Shown in pieces: positions 31,788 to 40,841 of a stretch of DNA of 64,000 nucleotides. This DNA is from a virus: the IMG/VR virus record IMGVR_UViG_3300025889_000083, positions 1 through 64,000 of that record. One strand, given 5' to 3'. The notes below the pieces were generated by a model, which saw only the letters and a program-made list of their open reading frames with translations, was not told the origin of the DNA and ran no database searches. Made by a program: the position numbers and the translations under genes. Numbering within the stretch: position 1 is the stretch's first letter; each line of letters opens with the position of its first letter.

Positions 31788-33531
31788 CAGAGATAAACTC
31801 TTTGACGAGTTTGCTCTAAATACTTTAAAAGATCGTTATATGGTGCCAGGTGAGACTTCTCCACAGGAAGCTCTTGCTCGTGCTGCTGAAGCTTTTGGCG
31901 ATAATGATGCACATGCACAAAGATTATACGACTATGCAAGTAAACATTGGTTTATGTTTGCTACTCCTGTACTATCAAATGGTGGTACAAAGAGAGGTTT
32001 ACCAATCAGTTGCTTTTTGAATTACGTAGATGATAGCCGTGAAGGAATTACAGATCACTTTACTGAAAATGCTTTTTTAAGTTCATTCGGTGGTGGTATC
32101 GGTGGATATTGGGGCGAAGTCCGTTCTGTTGGAACGAAAACTTCAAAAGGCTCAGAGTCCACTGGTGTGATTCCTTTTATGAGAGTTGTCGATGCTGAGA
32201 TGCTTGCTTTTTCTCAAGGAATTACTCGTAGAGGAAGCTATGCAGGCTACATCGATATAAGTCACCCTGAAATAGAGGAATTTCTAGATGTTCGAAAACC
32301 TACTGGTGGTGACGTTAATCGTAAGTGTATTAATCTGCATCATGGGGTTGTCGTATCAGATCGCTTTATGGAGCTCATTCACAGTGCTACAAAGTATAGT
32401 GGTTTCGACGATAGCTGGCAGCTTGTGGATCCGCACAGCGGTGAGGTAAAGAAAACTGTCAGTGCTAGAGCATTATGGGTAAAGATTCTTCAAAACCGTA
32501 TGGAAACAGGAGAGCCTTATCTTATGTTTGGTGATGCTGTGAACAGTGAGTTGCCTGACTTTCAGAAAAGACTTGGATTAAGCGTTCACCAAAGTAATCT
32601 TTGTTCTGAGATTACTTTAGCAACAAATGATGAAAGAACAGCAGTATGTTGTCTATCAAGTGTAAACTTGGAATATTTTGATGAATGGAAAAAGGAACCA
32701 GCGTTCATTCCAGATCTAGTCAGAATGTTAGATAATGTGCTAGAATATTTTATAAAACATGCGCCAGAACAATTACACAAAGCAGTATTTTCTGCTTATC
32801 GTGAAAGAAGTATTGGTCTTGGTGCAATGGGATTTCATGCTTATTTACAGAAAAATTCTATACCATTTGACAATCCAATGGCAACTGGTGTAAATCTTCA
32901 GATGTTTGAATTAATTAAATCAAAAGCAAGTGAAGAAACTAGAAGATTGGCTGTAGAAAGAGGAGCATGTCCCGACGATGATACTTGTACTGTTAGAAAT
33001 GCACACTTGCTAGCAATAGCACCAAATGCATCTAGTAGTATTATTTGTGGAAACACAAGTCCAAGTATTGAGCCTTTCCGTGCTAATGCTTACACTCAGA
33101 AAACAAAGAGTGGAAGTAATCTTGTAAAGAATAAATTCTTAAAGCAAGTCCTAGCGGGGTATGGACAGGACACAGACGAAACTTGGGCAAGTATCGTTGG
33201 AAACAAAGGAAGTGTGCAACATCTTGACTTCTTGAACGACTGGGAGAGAGACGTGTTCAAGACAGCAGTTGAGATAAATCAAGCGTGGGTTGTCGAGCAT
33301 GCTTCAATGAGACAACCATTTATCTGTCAATCGCAGAGTGTGAATCTATTTTTTCCACCTGACGTAAACAAGGCAGATCTACACAACGTCCACATGCTTG
33401 CGTGGGCGAAGAATCTTAAAACGCTTTATTACCTACGAAGTGAAGCAATATCTCGAGCAGATAATGTTACTTCACAGGCAAAGCGAGAAATAATCTTTGA
33501 ACAATCAGATTGTTTAAGTTGCGAAGGATAA
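31765..33531 (+). CDS. nrdA: Class I ribonucleotide reductase, large subunit
   Basis: 588 aa, shorter than cellular NrdA because the N-terminal ATP-cone is absent, so dATP feedback inhibition should be lost. Active-site elements: PISCFLNYVDD (first redox Cys), QSNLCSEI near 277 (Asn, Cys and Glu of the radical site), AVCCLSSVNL (second redox Cys), IAPNASSSIICGNT, and YYLRSEA (radical-transfer Tyr pair). The C-terminus DCLSCEG supplies the Cys583/Cys586 pair for re-reduction. Supplies dNTPs with the small subunit encoded next. Confidence 0.94.
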   Translation: MSVKIDYSRDKLFDEFALNTLKDRYMVPGETSPQEALARAAEAFGDNDAHAQRLYDYASKHWFMFATPVLSNGGTKRGLPISCFLNYVDDSREGITDHFTENAFLSSFGGGIGGYWGEVRSVGTKTSKGSESTGVIPFMRVVDAEMLAFSQGITRRGSYAGYIDISHPEIEEFLDVRKPTGGDVNRKCINLHHGVVVSDRFMELIHSATKYSGFDDSWQLVDPHSGEVKKTVSARALWVKILQNRMETGEPYLMFGDAVNSELPDFQKRLGLSVHQSNLCSEITLATNDERTAVCCLSSVNLEYFDEWKKEPAFIPDLVRMLDNVLEYFIKHAPEQLHKAVFSAYRERSIGLGAMGFHAYLQKNSIPFDNPMATGVNLQMFELIKSKASEETRRLAVERGACPDDDTCTVRNAHLLAIAPNASSSIICGNTSPSIEPFRANAYTQKTKSGSNLVKNKFLKQVLAGYGQDTDETWASIVGNKGSVQHLDFLNDWERDVFKTAVEINQAWVVEHASMRQPFICQSQSVNLFFPPDVNKADLHNVHMLAWAKNLKTLYYLRSEAISRADNVTSQAKREIIFEQSDCLSCEG

Positions 33532-33533
33532 AT

Positions 33534-34490
33534 ATGTTATTAGAAGAAAGAAACTATTACAAACCTTTTAACTATCCGTGGGCGTTTGATGCTTATAAAA
33601 AACAGCAGCAAATGCACTGGATGCCTGATGAAGTTACACTAAGTGATGATATTAGGGACTATAACGAAAAACTTACGCCTGAAAATAGAGAATTGTTAGA
33701 TAACATTTTTCGATTTTTCACGCAGGCAGACGTTGATGTATGTTGTGGATATGCAAAGCACTATCTTCCAACATTCAAACAACCAGAAATCCGAATGATG
33801 CTTGCATCTTTTGCTGCCATGGAGGCAGTACATCAAGAAGCATATTCATTGTTGCTGGAAACTCTTGGAAAATCCGAAGGAATTTATCAAGAGTTTATGG
33901 ATATACAAGCGATGGTAGAGAAACATGAGTACTTGTCTGACTTTAGTATGAAAACTAAACATGATATTGCGAAGACACTAGCAGTATACAGTGGTTTTAC
34001 AGAAGGAGTTCAGCTTTTCTCTTCTTTCGCAATTTTACTTAACTTTCCAAGGCATAATCTTATGAAAGGAATGGGGCAGATTGTTACATGGTCAATTCGT
34101 GATGAAACACTTCATGTTGAGAACGTGTCTAAATTATTCCGAACTTTCATAGCAGAAAATCCCGAGTTGTGGACTGATAAGTTAAAATACGAAATTTACT
34201 GCGCTGCAGAGCGAGTAGTTGAGTTGGAAGACGAATTTATTGATGTTTGTTTTGCAAAAGCTCAAATACCCGATCTTACTGCAAAAGAAGTAAAAGAGTA
34301 TATACGATATATTGCAGACAGACGCTTATTGGGTTTAGGTCTAAAAGCAATATTTCATAGTACAACTAATCCACTACCTTGGGTAGATATGCAAGTAAAT
34401 GCAGTTGAGCATACCAACTTTTTTGAAAATCGTGCTACCGAGTATGCAAAAAGTAGTACACAAGGCAACTGGCAGGATATTTTTAAATGA
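33534..34490 (+). CDS. nrdB: Class I ribonucleotide reductase, small subunit
   Basis: 318 aa from ATG 33534, which has AAGGA at 33524-33528 (5 bp spacing); an in-frame TTG eight codons earlier is unlikely. Metal ligands: Asp in FTQADVDV, EAVHQEAY (Glu, His and the radical Tyr four residues on), Glu in FTEGVQLF, and IRDETLHVEN (Glu and His). All ligands of a diiron-tyrosyl R2 are present. The end SSTQGNWQDIF should be the tail that docks on NrdA. Confidence 0.93.
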   Translation: MLLEERNYYKPFNYPWAFDAYKKQQQMHWMPDEVTLSDDIRDYNEKLTPENRELLDNIFRFFTQADVDVCCGYAKHYLPTFKQPEIRMMLASFAAMEAVHQEAYSLLLETLGKSEGIYQEFMDIQAMVEKHEYLSDFSMKTKHDIAKTLAVYSGFTEGVQLFSSFAILLNFPRHNLMKGMGQIVTWSIRDETLHVENVSKLFRTFIAENPELWTDKLKYEIYCAAERVVELEDEFIDVCFAKAQIPDLTAKEVKEYIRYIADRRLLGLGLKAIFHSTTNPLPWVDMQVNAVEHTNFFENRATEYAKSSTQGNWQDIFK

Positions 34491-34678
34491 CAACAATTAG
34501 TATAGACGGCGTCGAATATGATGTCGAAGGCATGACTAAAGAACAACGCTTGTTAGTAAATGCGATTGGGTATTGTGATAAAAGAAAAACAGAACTCGAT
34601 CACGAATTGGCAGCGATACAAACTGCTAGACAAGCGTATGTTAATGACTTAGGAGCACAATTAAAAGGAGAAGAATGA
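34487..34678 (+). CDS. Small phage protein, DUF6447-like
   Basis: 63 aa, ATGA overlap at both ends. TTISIDGVEYDVEGMTKEQR is a short beta hairpin, followed by one long helix (KTELDHELAAIQTARQAYVN). This strand-then-helix pattern is what I recall for DUF6447 proteins in marine phages. Function unknown. Confidence 0.6.
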   Translation: MTTISIDGVEYDVEGMTKEQRLLVNAIGYCDKRKTELDHELAAIQTARQAYVNDLGAQLKGEE

Positions 34679-35328
34679 AAATCTTTATAGGATATGATAG
34701 TGAACACCCCGAAGCATACGAAGTATGTAAGGCAAGTATTTTAAAACATAATCCTTTACATGAGATACATCCTTTAATTAATAAGAAATTGAGAAAGAAA
34801 GGACTCTATGACAGACCAAAACACTTAATGGAAAGTACAGAGTTCTCCTTTACTCGATTTCTAGTTCCTTTGTTATGTAACTACACAGGGCGCGCACTCT
34901 ATTGTGATGGAGATTTTCTTTGGAGATGTGATCCTCAAGAACTTACACATCATATGAATGATGAAGATGTTGCAGTAGTAAAACATCCAAAGTTTAGTAT
35001 AAAAACTAAAAAGATGAAAAATAAAGGAAATGCAGATTACGATATGAAATATTGGAGTAGTTTGATGTTCTTTGATTGTGCAAAATGTGATAGTTTAACA
35101 AAGTGGTATGTGAGTAATGCTCATGCTGCACACTTACATGGCTTTTCATGGGCTAGTAAGATAGGCAGCATCCCAGCAAGTTTTAATGCACTTGTTGGAT
35201 ATTACGACTTTGGTAAAAAATATACAAAAGCCGTCCACTTTACAGATGGCGGACCGTGGCTGGAAGGCTACGAAAACGTGGAGTTTGCAGACGAATGGTT
35301 TCAGATAAAATCAGAAATAAGTCAGTAA
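34675..35328 (+). CDS. Glycosyltransferase, GT8-like
   Basis: 217 aa. MKIFIGYDSEHPEAYEVCKA is the first strand-helix, FSFTRFLVPLLCNYTGRALY leads to CDGDFLW with the DxD metal site near residue 80, and YWSSLMFFDCAKCD and ASFNALVGYYD follow as acceptor-side segments. A nucleotide-sugar transferase is likely. It overlaps the next sialyltransferase-like gene, suggesting the pair builds one glycan. Confidence 0.72.
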   Translation: MKIFIGYDSEHPEAYEVCKASILKHNPLHEIHPLINKKLRKKGLYDRPKHLMESTEFSFTRFLVPLLCNYTGRALYCDGDFLWRCDPQELTHHMNDEDVAVVKHPKFSIKTKKMKNKGNADYDMKYWSSLMFFDCAKCDSLTKWYVSNAHAAHLHGFSWASKIGSIPASFNALVGYYDFGKKYTKAVHFTDGGPWLEGYENVEFADEWFQIKSEISQ

Positions 35329-35942
35329 TTCTAGTAGGAAACTCTGTCGAGTTATTAGAGTATGAATATGGAGACTATATAGAATCCTTTGATATAATAG
35401 TAAGATTCGGCAGAGGTATTCCTCGCCCAGATATTTATAAATCAGTTGGAAAACGAACTGATATCTGGATTACTGGATTTTTGAGAGCAAACTTTCATCC
35501 ACACTTTCCTACCGCACTGAAACTTCTTAATCGGTGCAGAATACACTTAAATAAAAAACCTACTCGAGAAATAGTTTTCGATCACGAAGTAATGTACTCA
35601 GATGATGAGTTAATGCTTATATTTGAAGAATTTGGTTGTAAAAACGGAGATGCAAATGCGTTGCGACCAAGTGCTGGTTATATGGGTGTTCATTATTTTG
35701 TGAATAAAATGAACATGTGGAAAAACTTAAATCTAATAGGTTTCGACTTTTTTCAAAAGAAACTTCCATGGAAACTAGGACAGGACTATCCTTCAAGTTG
35801 GCATTTACCAGAGAATACAATACAGAGAAGTCCACATGCAAAAGATAAAGAACGAGAAATCGTTAGTCAGTGGAACGAGAAAGGAATACTAAATTGGAAA
35901 ATACTTTCTGATTTGAAAGAAGAATTAATAGACTTTTCCTAG
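35295..35942 (+). CDS. GT29 sialyltransferase-like protein
   Basis: About 215 aa from ATG 35295; a GTG reading at 35256 adds residues that look like read-through of the other frame. An L-sialylmotif-like segment (SVILVGNSVELLEY at 10-23, then FDIIVRFGR at 32-40) and an S-motif-like segment (LRPSAGYMGVHYF near 123) are in the right order, followed by LIGFDFF. GT29 enzymes use CMP-sialic acid, but the donor here is unproven. It is the last plus-strand gene and its end overlaps the convergent minus-strand gene by 18 bp. Confidence 0.7.
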   Translation: MVSDKIRNKSVILVGNSVELLEYEYGDYIESFDIIVRFGRGIPRPDIYKSVGKRTDIWITGFLRANFHPHFPTALKLLNRCRIHLNKKPTREIVFDHEVMYSDDELMLIFEEFGCKNGDANALRPSAGYMGVHYFVNKMNMWKNLNLIGFDFFQKKLPWKLGQDYPSSWHLPENTIQRSPHAKDKEREIVSQWNEKGILNWKILSDLKEELIDFS

Positions 35943-36884
35943 AATATAACCTGCTTGAAGTATTTTTCGTGTAGCTTGCTTTTGCTTTTCAGCTTTTAAC
36001 AAGATTCTTTCATTTACTCTAGCGTTTCTAAGATTTACAGGGATTCTGTCTATTAAATTTGCATATAGATCAAAAGGAACTGCTAATGCTACTCCCATAG
36101 GACAGTCAGCATATTCAGCAACTAAATATTTATGATCGCAACTAATAGAAAATGCTTTTCTCATTGCAATATTATGATTAAGAGTATCTGCTGTACCGAT
36201 AGAATCAACTTTGATAAGATAATCTACCTTCATACTTGCATACAAAGGCATATGTCCAAATTTATAAGTTTTTAATGCGTTAAAAAATACATTATTTCTT
36301 GCACCATTAATATAGGCATCAAGTCTGTGTTCTAATCCAATAACTGCAGGAGCTCTGCCGTCTTCAAAGAATAATTCATGATCTCCTATCTTATCTAGTT
36401 CATCCCAATTAAATAGCATAAAATTAGTATCTAAATCATTTTTCTCATGTGAAACTCCAAGTATATTGTAATAATTTCTATACATTGGATGCTCTATATA
36501 CTGCCATCTTTTAGGAGCCATAACAACACCTTTTTGCCAGTCTGCTGGTGGTAATTGTCCTACCCAGTCTCTAAGAAATATTCTATTGTCTCCGAACATT
36601 AAAACTCTTTTATTGAGTTTACCATTCTTACTTCCTTCGCCTCTATACCATCTTCTTATAAGAAGTAAAAATTTTGCTTGCCAGTTACCATTAGCTACCT
36701 TTGAAGGTATTTGATAGCATTTATAATTTTTGAAATTTCTGTCAATCCATTCAACAACTTCTTTGTCCCATTGATCTTCATGAAACCCAACATGTAGGCG
36801 AAAGCTATCCCCATCCCAATCTAACATGGATGCGAGTGTGAACATTCCGTACACTGGTTTGTATCTATAAATTACTTCTATCAT
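35925..36884 (-). CDS. Hypothetical protein at the end of the fibre operon
   Basis: 319 aa with no recognised family. The N-terminus (IEVIYRYKPVYGMFTLASML, then SFRLHVGFHED) and the segment KRVLMFGDNRIFLRDWVGQL look like alternating strands and helices of a Rossmann-like or GT-type fold; ALAVPFDLYANLIDRI is another conserved-looking helix. Its position, last in the tail-fibre transcript and coupled by 4 bp to the gene before it, suggests a fibre-associated enzyme or chaperone. That is inference. Confidence 0.55.
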   Translation of the reverse strand: MIEVIYRYKPVYGMFTLASMLDWDGDSFRLHVGFHEDQWDKEVVEWIDRNFKNYKCYQIPSKVANGNWQAKFLLLIRRWYRGEGSKNGKLNKRVLMFGDNRIFLRDWVGQLPPADWQKGVVMAPKRWQYIEHPMYRNYYNILGVSHEKNDLDTNFMLFNWDELDKIGDHELFFEDGRAPAVIGLEHRLDAYINGARNNVFFNALKTYKFGHMPLYASMKVDYLIKVDSIGTADTLNHNIAMRKAFSISCDHKYLVAEYADCPMGVALAVPFDLYANLIDRIPVNLRNARVNERILLKAEKQKQATRKILQAGYILGKVY

Positions 36885-37795
36885 TTTGCCATCTTATATT
36901 CCCAGAAGGAGTGTAGGTATCTATCCATACGTTCTTCTGCATCGTTATCAAAGTTAAAAATTATACCTGAGTGTTTTGCACTAAGGAGTTTACATAGTGC
37001 TGTATATGCACCTTGTTGTGAACACTGATTTGATATAGCGTAGTAAAAACTTTCGTAAGTAAGTAGATTTTTTTCTCTTACATCTTTTGGTGTACTTACT
37101 AAGCGTAGTTTTTTACCTAGTAAAATTGCTATCAAACCCATTTCACTATTTGGTGCACAAGCTACTTCTTTTGCGTTCATAAGAAGTTCAAATCCACCTG
37201 ACTTTTTATTCAAGATTTTATCTGCTCCAAGTTTTTCTCTTAGCAGTGCCATCCAAATGTGTGCTGTTATTGGATGCGGTTTTACCATAAATCCATCTGC
37301 TACTGCCTGTCGCATTTTATTCCAGTCTAAAGTATTTTTATACATTAGATTACTGCCAGGCGGGAATATTACTTTATCATAGAACTCTGGATTTGTTTGT
37401 AAAACATATTTATTGTGAAGATTGTCTTTTATCTTTTGTATTCTATCTTCATCAATTTCTATATCGCCATTTACTATTCCAGCAAAAAACTTATCATTGA
37501 TTTTTATAGACGGAACTCTCATTACAATTCCTTTGCCTAAAAAATCAGTATAAAGCCATGCTCTTATAGTTGAGACTTCATTTGTATTAAACCAAATATC
37601 ATATTCAAATGGTCTACCTCTAAATGAATCTCTGATTACTCTTTTACGAAATTCTGCTAAGTCGTTAAGATCCTCTTTAGGTCTAAATGCGCTTCCTGAT
37701 TTCATAAAATGAGTTGGTATATCACCAAGACATTCATTTATTGTTAGAGCTTGAAGTGGCTTTTTTGGTTTTACTATTCCGCCTTCTTGAGCCAT
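36881..37795 (-). CDS. Hypothetical protein, weakly GT-B-like
   Basis: 304 aa. The middle GFMVKPHPITAHIWMALLRE, then NSEMGLIAILLGKKLRLVST, resembles the C-terminal half of GT-B glycosyl/glycerophosphotransferases (KPHP, then NSE..xxA..hGK), but a full donor site is not visible. It starts 22 bp inside the small coiled-coil gene upstream. Possibly decorates a fibre or host glycan; low confidence in function. Confidence 0.55.
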   Translation of the reverse strand: MAQEGGIVKPKKPLQALTINECLGDIPTHFMKSGSAFRPKEDLNDLAEFRKRVIRDSFRGRPFEYDIWFNTNEVSTIRAWLYTDFLGKGIVMRVPSIKINDKFFAGIVNGDIEIDEDRIQKIKDNLHNKYVLQTNPEFYDKVIFPPGSNLMYKNTLDWNKMRQAVADGFMVKPHPITAHIWMALLREKLGADKILNKKSGGFELLMNAKEVACAPNSEMGLIAILLGKKLRLVSTPKDVREKNLLTYESFYYAISNQCSQQGAYTALCKLLSAKHSGIIFNFDNDAEERMDRYLHSFWEYKMAK

Positions 37796-37965
37796 TCTCT
37801 AAACTCCTTTTGAAGTTGGTAAAGTACCACTTCAATATTTTTTATTCTTTCTTCATTTTCGCCCATATTATCAAATATGGCTGCCATCATGCTTTCTAAT
37901 TTCTTATTTACATAATCGGCGTCTACTTTTGTATCTTTATGTCCTTCTATCAAGTCTCGCTCCAT
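37774..37965 (-). CDS. Small coiled-coil protein downstream of the giant fibre
   Basis: 63 aa, almost all helix: VDADYVNKKLESMMAAIFDN, then NEERIKNIEVVLYQLQKEFR. It overlaps the Thr-rich fibre gene by 16 bp and the next gene by 22 bp. Heptad-like spacing suggests oligomerisation, as expected for a fibre chaperone or trimerisation peptide. Confidence 0.6.
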   Translation of the reverse strand: MERDLIEGHKDTKVDADYVNKKLESMMAAIFDNMGENEERIKNIEVVLYQLQKEFREWLKKAE

Positions 37966-40610
37966 TTAGAGCCATCCCAATAGGACTGCCCTAGATCTTG
38001 AGCACTTGCCACTTCTGTATCGAAGATTGTTCCTAATGTGGAGGCGGTTATTCTTTCATAAATCACAGTATTAGTTGCTGTTGCAAATACTGTGAGGTGA
38101 TCTGTAGTTCTGCTGGTCTCTGTAAGTCTATTTGAACTTGTTGTTCTAACTGTAGCGGTGGATTGCGTAGTATTAAATGTTGTGGTTGTAGTATATGCTG
38201 TAGTTGTAGCAAATAGAGTAGCAGTTGATCTTGTAGTATTAAATACTGTAGTTGTTTCTCTAGTAGTGTTAAATGTTGTAACTGTTGCATAAGCAGTTGT
38301 AGTTGTATATGCAGTAGTTGTAGCTTTAGTTGTAATGTAAGTTGTTGTAGTTGTATATGCTGTAGTAGTACTATAAGCAGTTGTTGTTCCTTGAGAAGTA
38401 TTAAATGTTGTAGTTGTTTCTCTAGTAGTGTTAAATGTGGTTGTAGTCGTATACGCTGTTGTAGTTGTATAAGCAGTTGTTGTTGCGTTACTTGTTATAA
38501 ATGTAGTTGTAGTATTATATGAAGTTGTAGTTGTATATGCTGTAGTTGTAGCTTTACTGGTTATAAATGTTGTAGTTGTTGTATAAGCAGTTGTAGTTGT
38601 ATAAGCTGTAGTTGTAGACTTACTGGTTATAAATGTTGTGGTTGTGCTATACGCTGTTGTAGTTGTATATGCAGTAGTAGTTGCCTTCGAAGTATTAAAT
38701 GTTGTAGTTGTACTTCTTGATGTACCAGTAGCTCTTGATGTAATACGTGAAGTTATATATGCAGTTTCATAGTTTGTTATTCTAGAAGTTGCTGTATTAT
38801 CAATATATGCTGTGGTTGTACCTCTAGCAGTATTTGTATTATTTGTAAATCCAGTATTATCTACATAAGCTGTTGTTGTACCACGAGCTGTATTTGTTGT
38901 ATTTGTAAATCCTGTATTATCTATAAATGCTGTAGTTGTATTTCTCGCTGTGTTTGTTGCATTTGTAAATCCAGTGTTATCTATAAAGCCTGTCGCAAAT
39001 GCTGTTGAGTTCGTAAATCCTGTAGCACGAGCAGTATTTGTGTTTCGATAAGTTGTTCTTGCTGTGTTTGTAGTGTTTGTAAATCCAGTAGAGTTTGTAA
39101 ATCCTGTACCACGAGCTGTATTCGTATTTCTATAAGTTGTTCTCGCAGTATTTGTTGTATTTGTAAATCCAGTTGAGTTTGTAAATCCAGTAGCGTATGT
39201 AGTAGATCCACTAAACGCAGTATTTCTAGAAGTATTTGTCCATCTAGTAAAGAAACCTTCTGACTGATCTCCGTATACTGTAATATTTTGGAATGTAGTT
39301 AATCTTATACCAGATGTAATTCTAGTTGTGTTTCTAGCAGTATTTGTATTTCTGGATGTTGCTGTATTGTCTATAAATCCAGTAGCAAAAGCTGTTGAGT
39401 TTGTAAATCCAGTATTTCTTGATGTGTTTGTATTTCTGGAAGTTGCAGTATTATCTATGAAACCTGTAGCAAAAGCAGTCGAGTTTGTAAATCCTGTGCT
39501 ACGAGAAGTATTTGTATTTCTGTATGTAGTTCTCGCTGTGTTTGTTGCTCTTGCAGTATTTGTGTTGTCAATAAATGCAGTACCTGTAATTCTAGCGGTA
39601 TTTGTCGCTCTTGAAGTGGCTGTATTGTCAATAAACGCTGTAGATGTAATTCTAGCAGTGTTTGTAGCTCTAGCTGTATTTGTAGCATCAATATATGCTG
39701 TAGATGTAATTCTAGCAGTGTTTGTTGCATTTGTAAACCCTGTAGTTCTACTTGTTGTGATAGTTGTATCATATGAAGTAGTATATGTAGTAGTGGTATT
39801 GTAAGCTGTGGTTGTAGCTTGTGAAGTATTAAAAATTGTAGTAGTACTTCTTGATGTTGCTGTACCTCTACTTGTACCAGTAGCTTGTGATGTATTGAAA
39901 GAAGTTGTTGTACTTCTTGATGTACCAGTACCTCTACTTGTTGCAGTACCTTGTGATGTATTATAAGAAGTTGTTGTACTTCTTGATGTTCCAGTACCTC
40001 TACTTGTTCCAGTAGCTTTTGAAGTATTATAAGCTGTAGTAGTTGATCTACTTGTACCAGTTCCTCTACTTGTTGCAGTTGACTGAGTAGTATTAAATGT
40101 AGTTGTTGTTGACTGTGTTGTGTTAAATACAGTTGTTGTCTCTCTACTTGTACCAGTACTTCTTGATGTTGCTGTTCCTTGCGATGTATTATAAGCTGTT
40201 GTAGTACTTCTACTTGTAGCAGTTCCTCTTGATGTACCAGTTGATTGTGTAGTATTAAATGTAGTTGTTGTTGACTGACTAGTGTTAAATGTAGTTGTAG
40301 TACTTTGTGAAGTTCCTGTTGCTCTACTTGTTGCAGTTGACTGAGTAGTATTAAATGTAGTTATTGTATTAAAGACAGTGCTAGTATCAAAGACAGTAGT
40401 TGTATTAAAAGTAGTTACCTGAATACCTGATACATATGTTGTTTCAGTATTTGTAACTCGCAATGTATCATGCACTGCAACAAATGGTCCTTCTAACGAA
40501 CCACCATCATTTACATAAACTTCATTGGCACGACGAAGCGTACCGCCATCGTTGACAGCTACAAAGCGTAACTGGCGTAAAGTGCCATTGTCGTTTACAT
40601 AAATTGCCAT
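37950..40610 (-). CDS. Giant Thr/Ser-rich repeat tail fibre
   Basis: 886 aa. Residues 1-50 contain three copies of a VNDGGTLR-type unit, a common phage fibre start. Residues about 57-850 are built from six-residue units xTxxxT alternating with four-residue linkers: [AG]TSR[GS]T, TT[AFS][FY]NT and S[QK]xT. In the second third these give way to GFTN, TNTAR, AYIDNT and GFIDNTATSR variants, then TTTAYTT repeats. The last 35 residues (EVASAQDLGQSYWDGSKW) are non-repetitive. Composition is very poor in Lys, Glu, Pro and Met. It probably forms a long thin trimeric shaft. Copy number is likely variable through slippage. Confidence 0.82.
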   Translation of the reverse strand: MAIYVNDNGTLRQLRFVAVNDGGTLRRANEVYVNDGGSLEGPFVAVHDTLRVTNTETTYVSGIQVTTFNTTTVFDTSTVFNTITTFNTTQSTATSRATGTSQSTTTTFNTSQSTTTTFNTTQSTGTSRGTATSRSTTTAYNTSQGTATSRSTGTSRETTTVFNTTQSTTTTFNTTQSTATSRGTGTSRSTTTAYNTSKATGTSRGTGTSRSTTTSYNTSQGTATSRGTGTSRSTTTSFNTSQATGTSRGTATSRSTTTIFNTSQATTTAYNTTTTYTTSYDTTITTSRTTGFTNATNTARITSTAYIDATNTARATNTARITSTAFIDNTATSRATNTARITGTAFIDNTNTARATNTARTTYRNTNTSRSTGFTNSTAFATGFIDNTATSRNTNTSRNTGFTNSTAFATGFIDNTATSRNTNTARNTTRITSGIRLTTFQNITVYGDQSEGFFTRWTNTSRNTAFSGSTTYATGFTNSTGFTNTTNTARTTYRNTNTARGTGFTNSTGFTNTTNTARTTYRNTNTARATGFTNSTAFATGFIDNTGFTNATNTARNTTTAFIDNTGFTNTTNTARGTTTAYVDNTGFTNNTNTARGTTTAYIDNTATSRITNYETAYITSRITSRATGTSRSTTTTFNTSKATTTAYTTTTAYSTTTTFITSKSTTTAYTTTTAYTTTTTFITSKATTTAYTTTTSYNTTTTFITSNATTTAYTTTTAYTTTTTFNTTRETTTTFNTSQGTTTAYSTTTAYTTTTTYITTKATTTAYTTTTAYATVTTFNTTRETTTVFNTTRSTATLFATTTAYTTTTTFNTTQSTATVRTTSSNRLTETSRTTDHLTVFATATNTVIYERITASTLGTIFDTEVASAQDLGQSYWDGSKWSET
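38060..40440 (-). repeat. Short degenerate tandem repeats encoding xTxxxT units
   Basis: About 2.4 kb of 15-30 bp degenerate repeats dominated by codons for Thr, Ser, Asn, Tyr and Phe on the minus strand (seen as TGTAGTTGTAT and GTATTAAATGTTG blocks on the plus strand). Because of the biased composition, open frames appear in several other frames. I regard those as by-products. Confidence 0.85.
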
Positions 40611-40621
40611 TTAATTATCTC

Positions 40622-40840
40622 TTAATATACGTACCAGACGTGTCCACTACTTGTTGATCCTACGGAAACTGGAGCAGTTGTTGTTATTGTGTAAGGAAGT
40701 CGAGCAGAAGCAATAGTTCCACTATCGATTTTATCGGCAGAGATAGTTACACTTGCCATTCCTCTACTTGAATCAATACTTTCTGTTCCGTCTACGGATA
40801 GACCAGCGTCTTCGATATTAAAGTTTAGTTTTACACCCAT
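40622..40840 (-). CDS. Small fibre-associated protein
   Basis: 72 aa between two giant fibre genes. The segment VTISADKIDSGTIASARLPY is a single fibre-type 'DKIDSGTIxxARLP' unit often seen at fibre-tip junctions, and the end is hydrophobic/aromatic (SSGHVWYVY). It may be a connector or a small fibre subunit. Confidence 0.65.
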   Translation of the reverse strand: MGVKLNFNIEDAGLSVDGTESIDSSRGMASVTISADKIDSGTIASARLPYTITTTAPVSVGSTSSGHVWYVY

Positions 40841-40841
40841 T

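Noticed and set aside
39328-39804. 158-codon plus-strand frame within the Thr-rich fibre gene, and overlapping Leu/Gln-rich minus-strand frames
   Set aside because: They arise from repetitive, biased codons of the real fibre gene; their sequences are low-complexity with no ribosome binding site.
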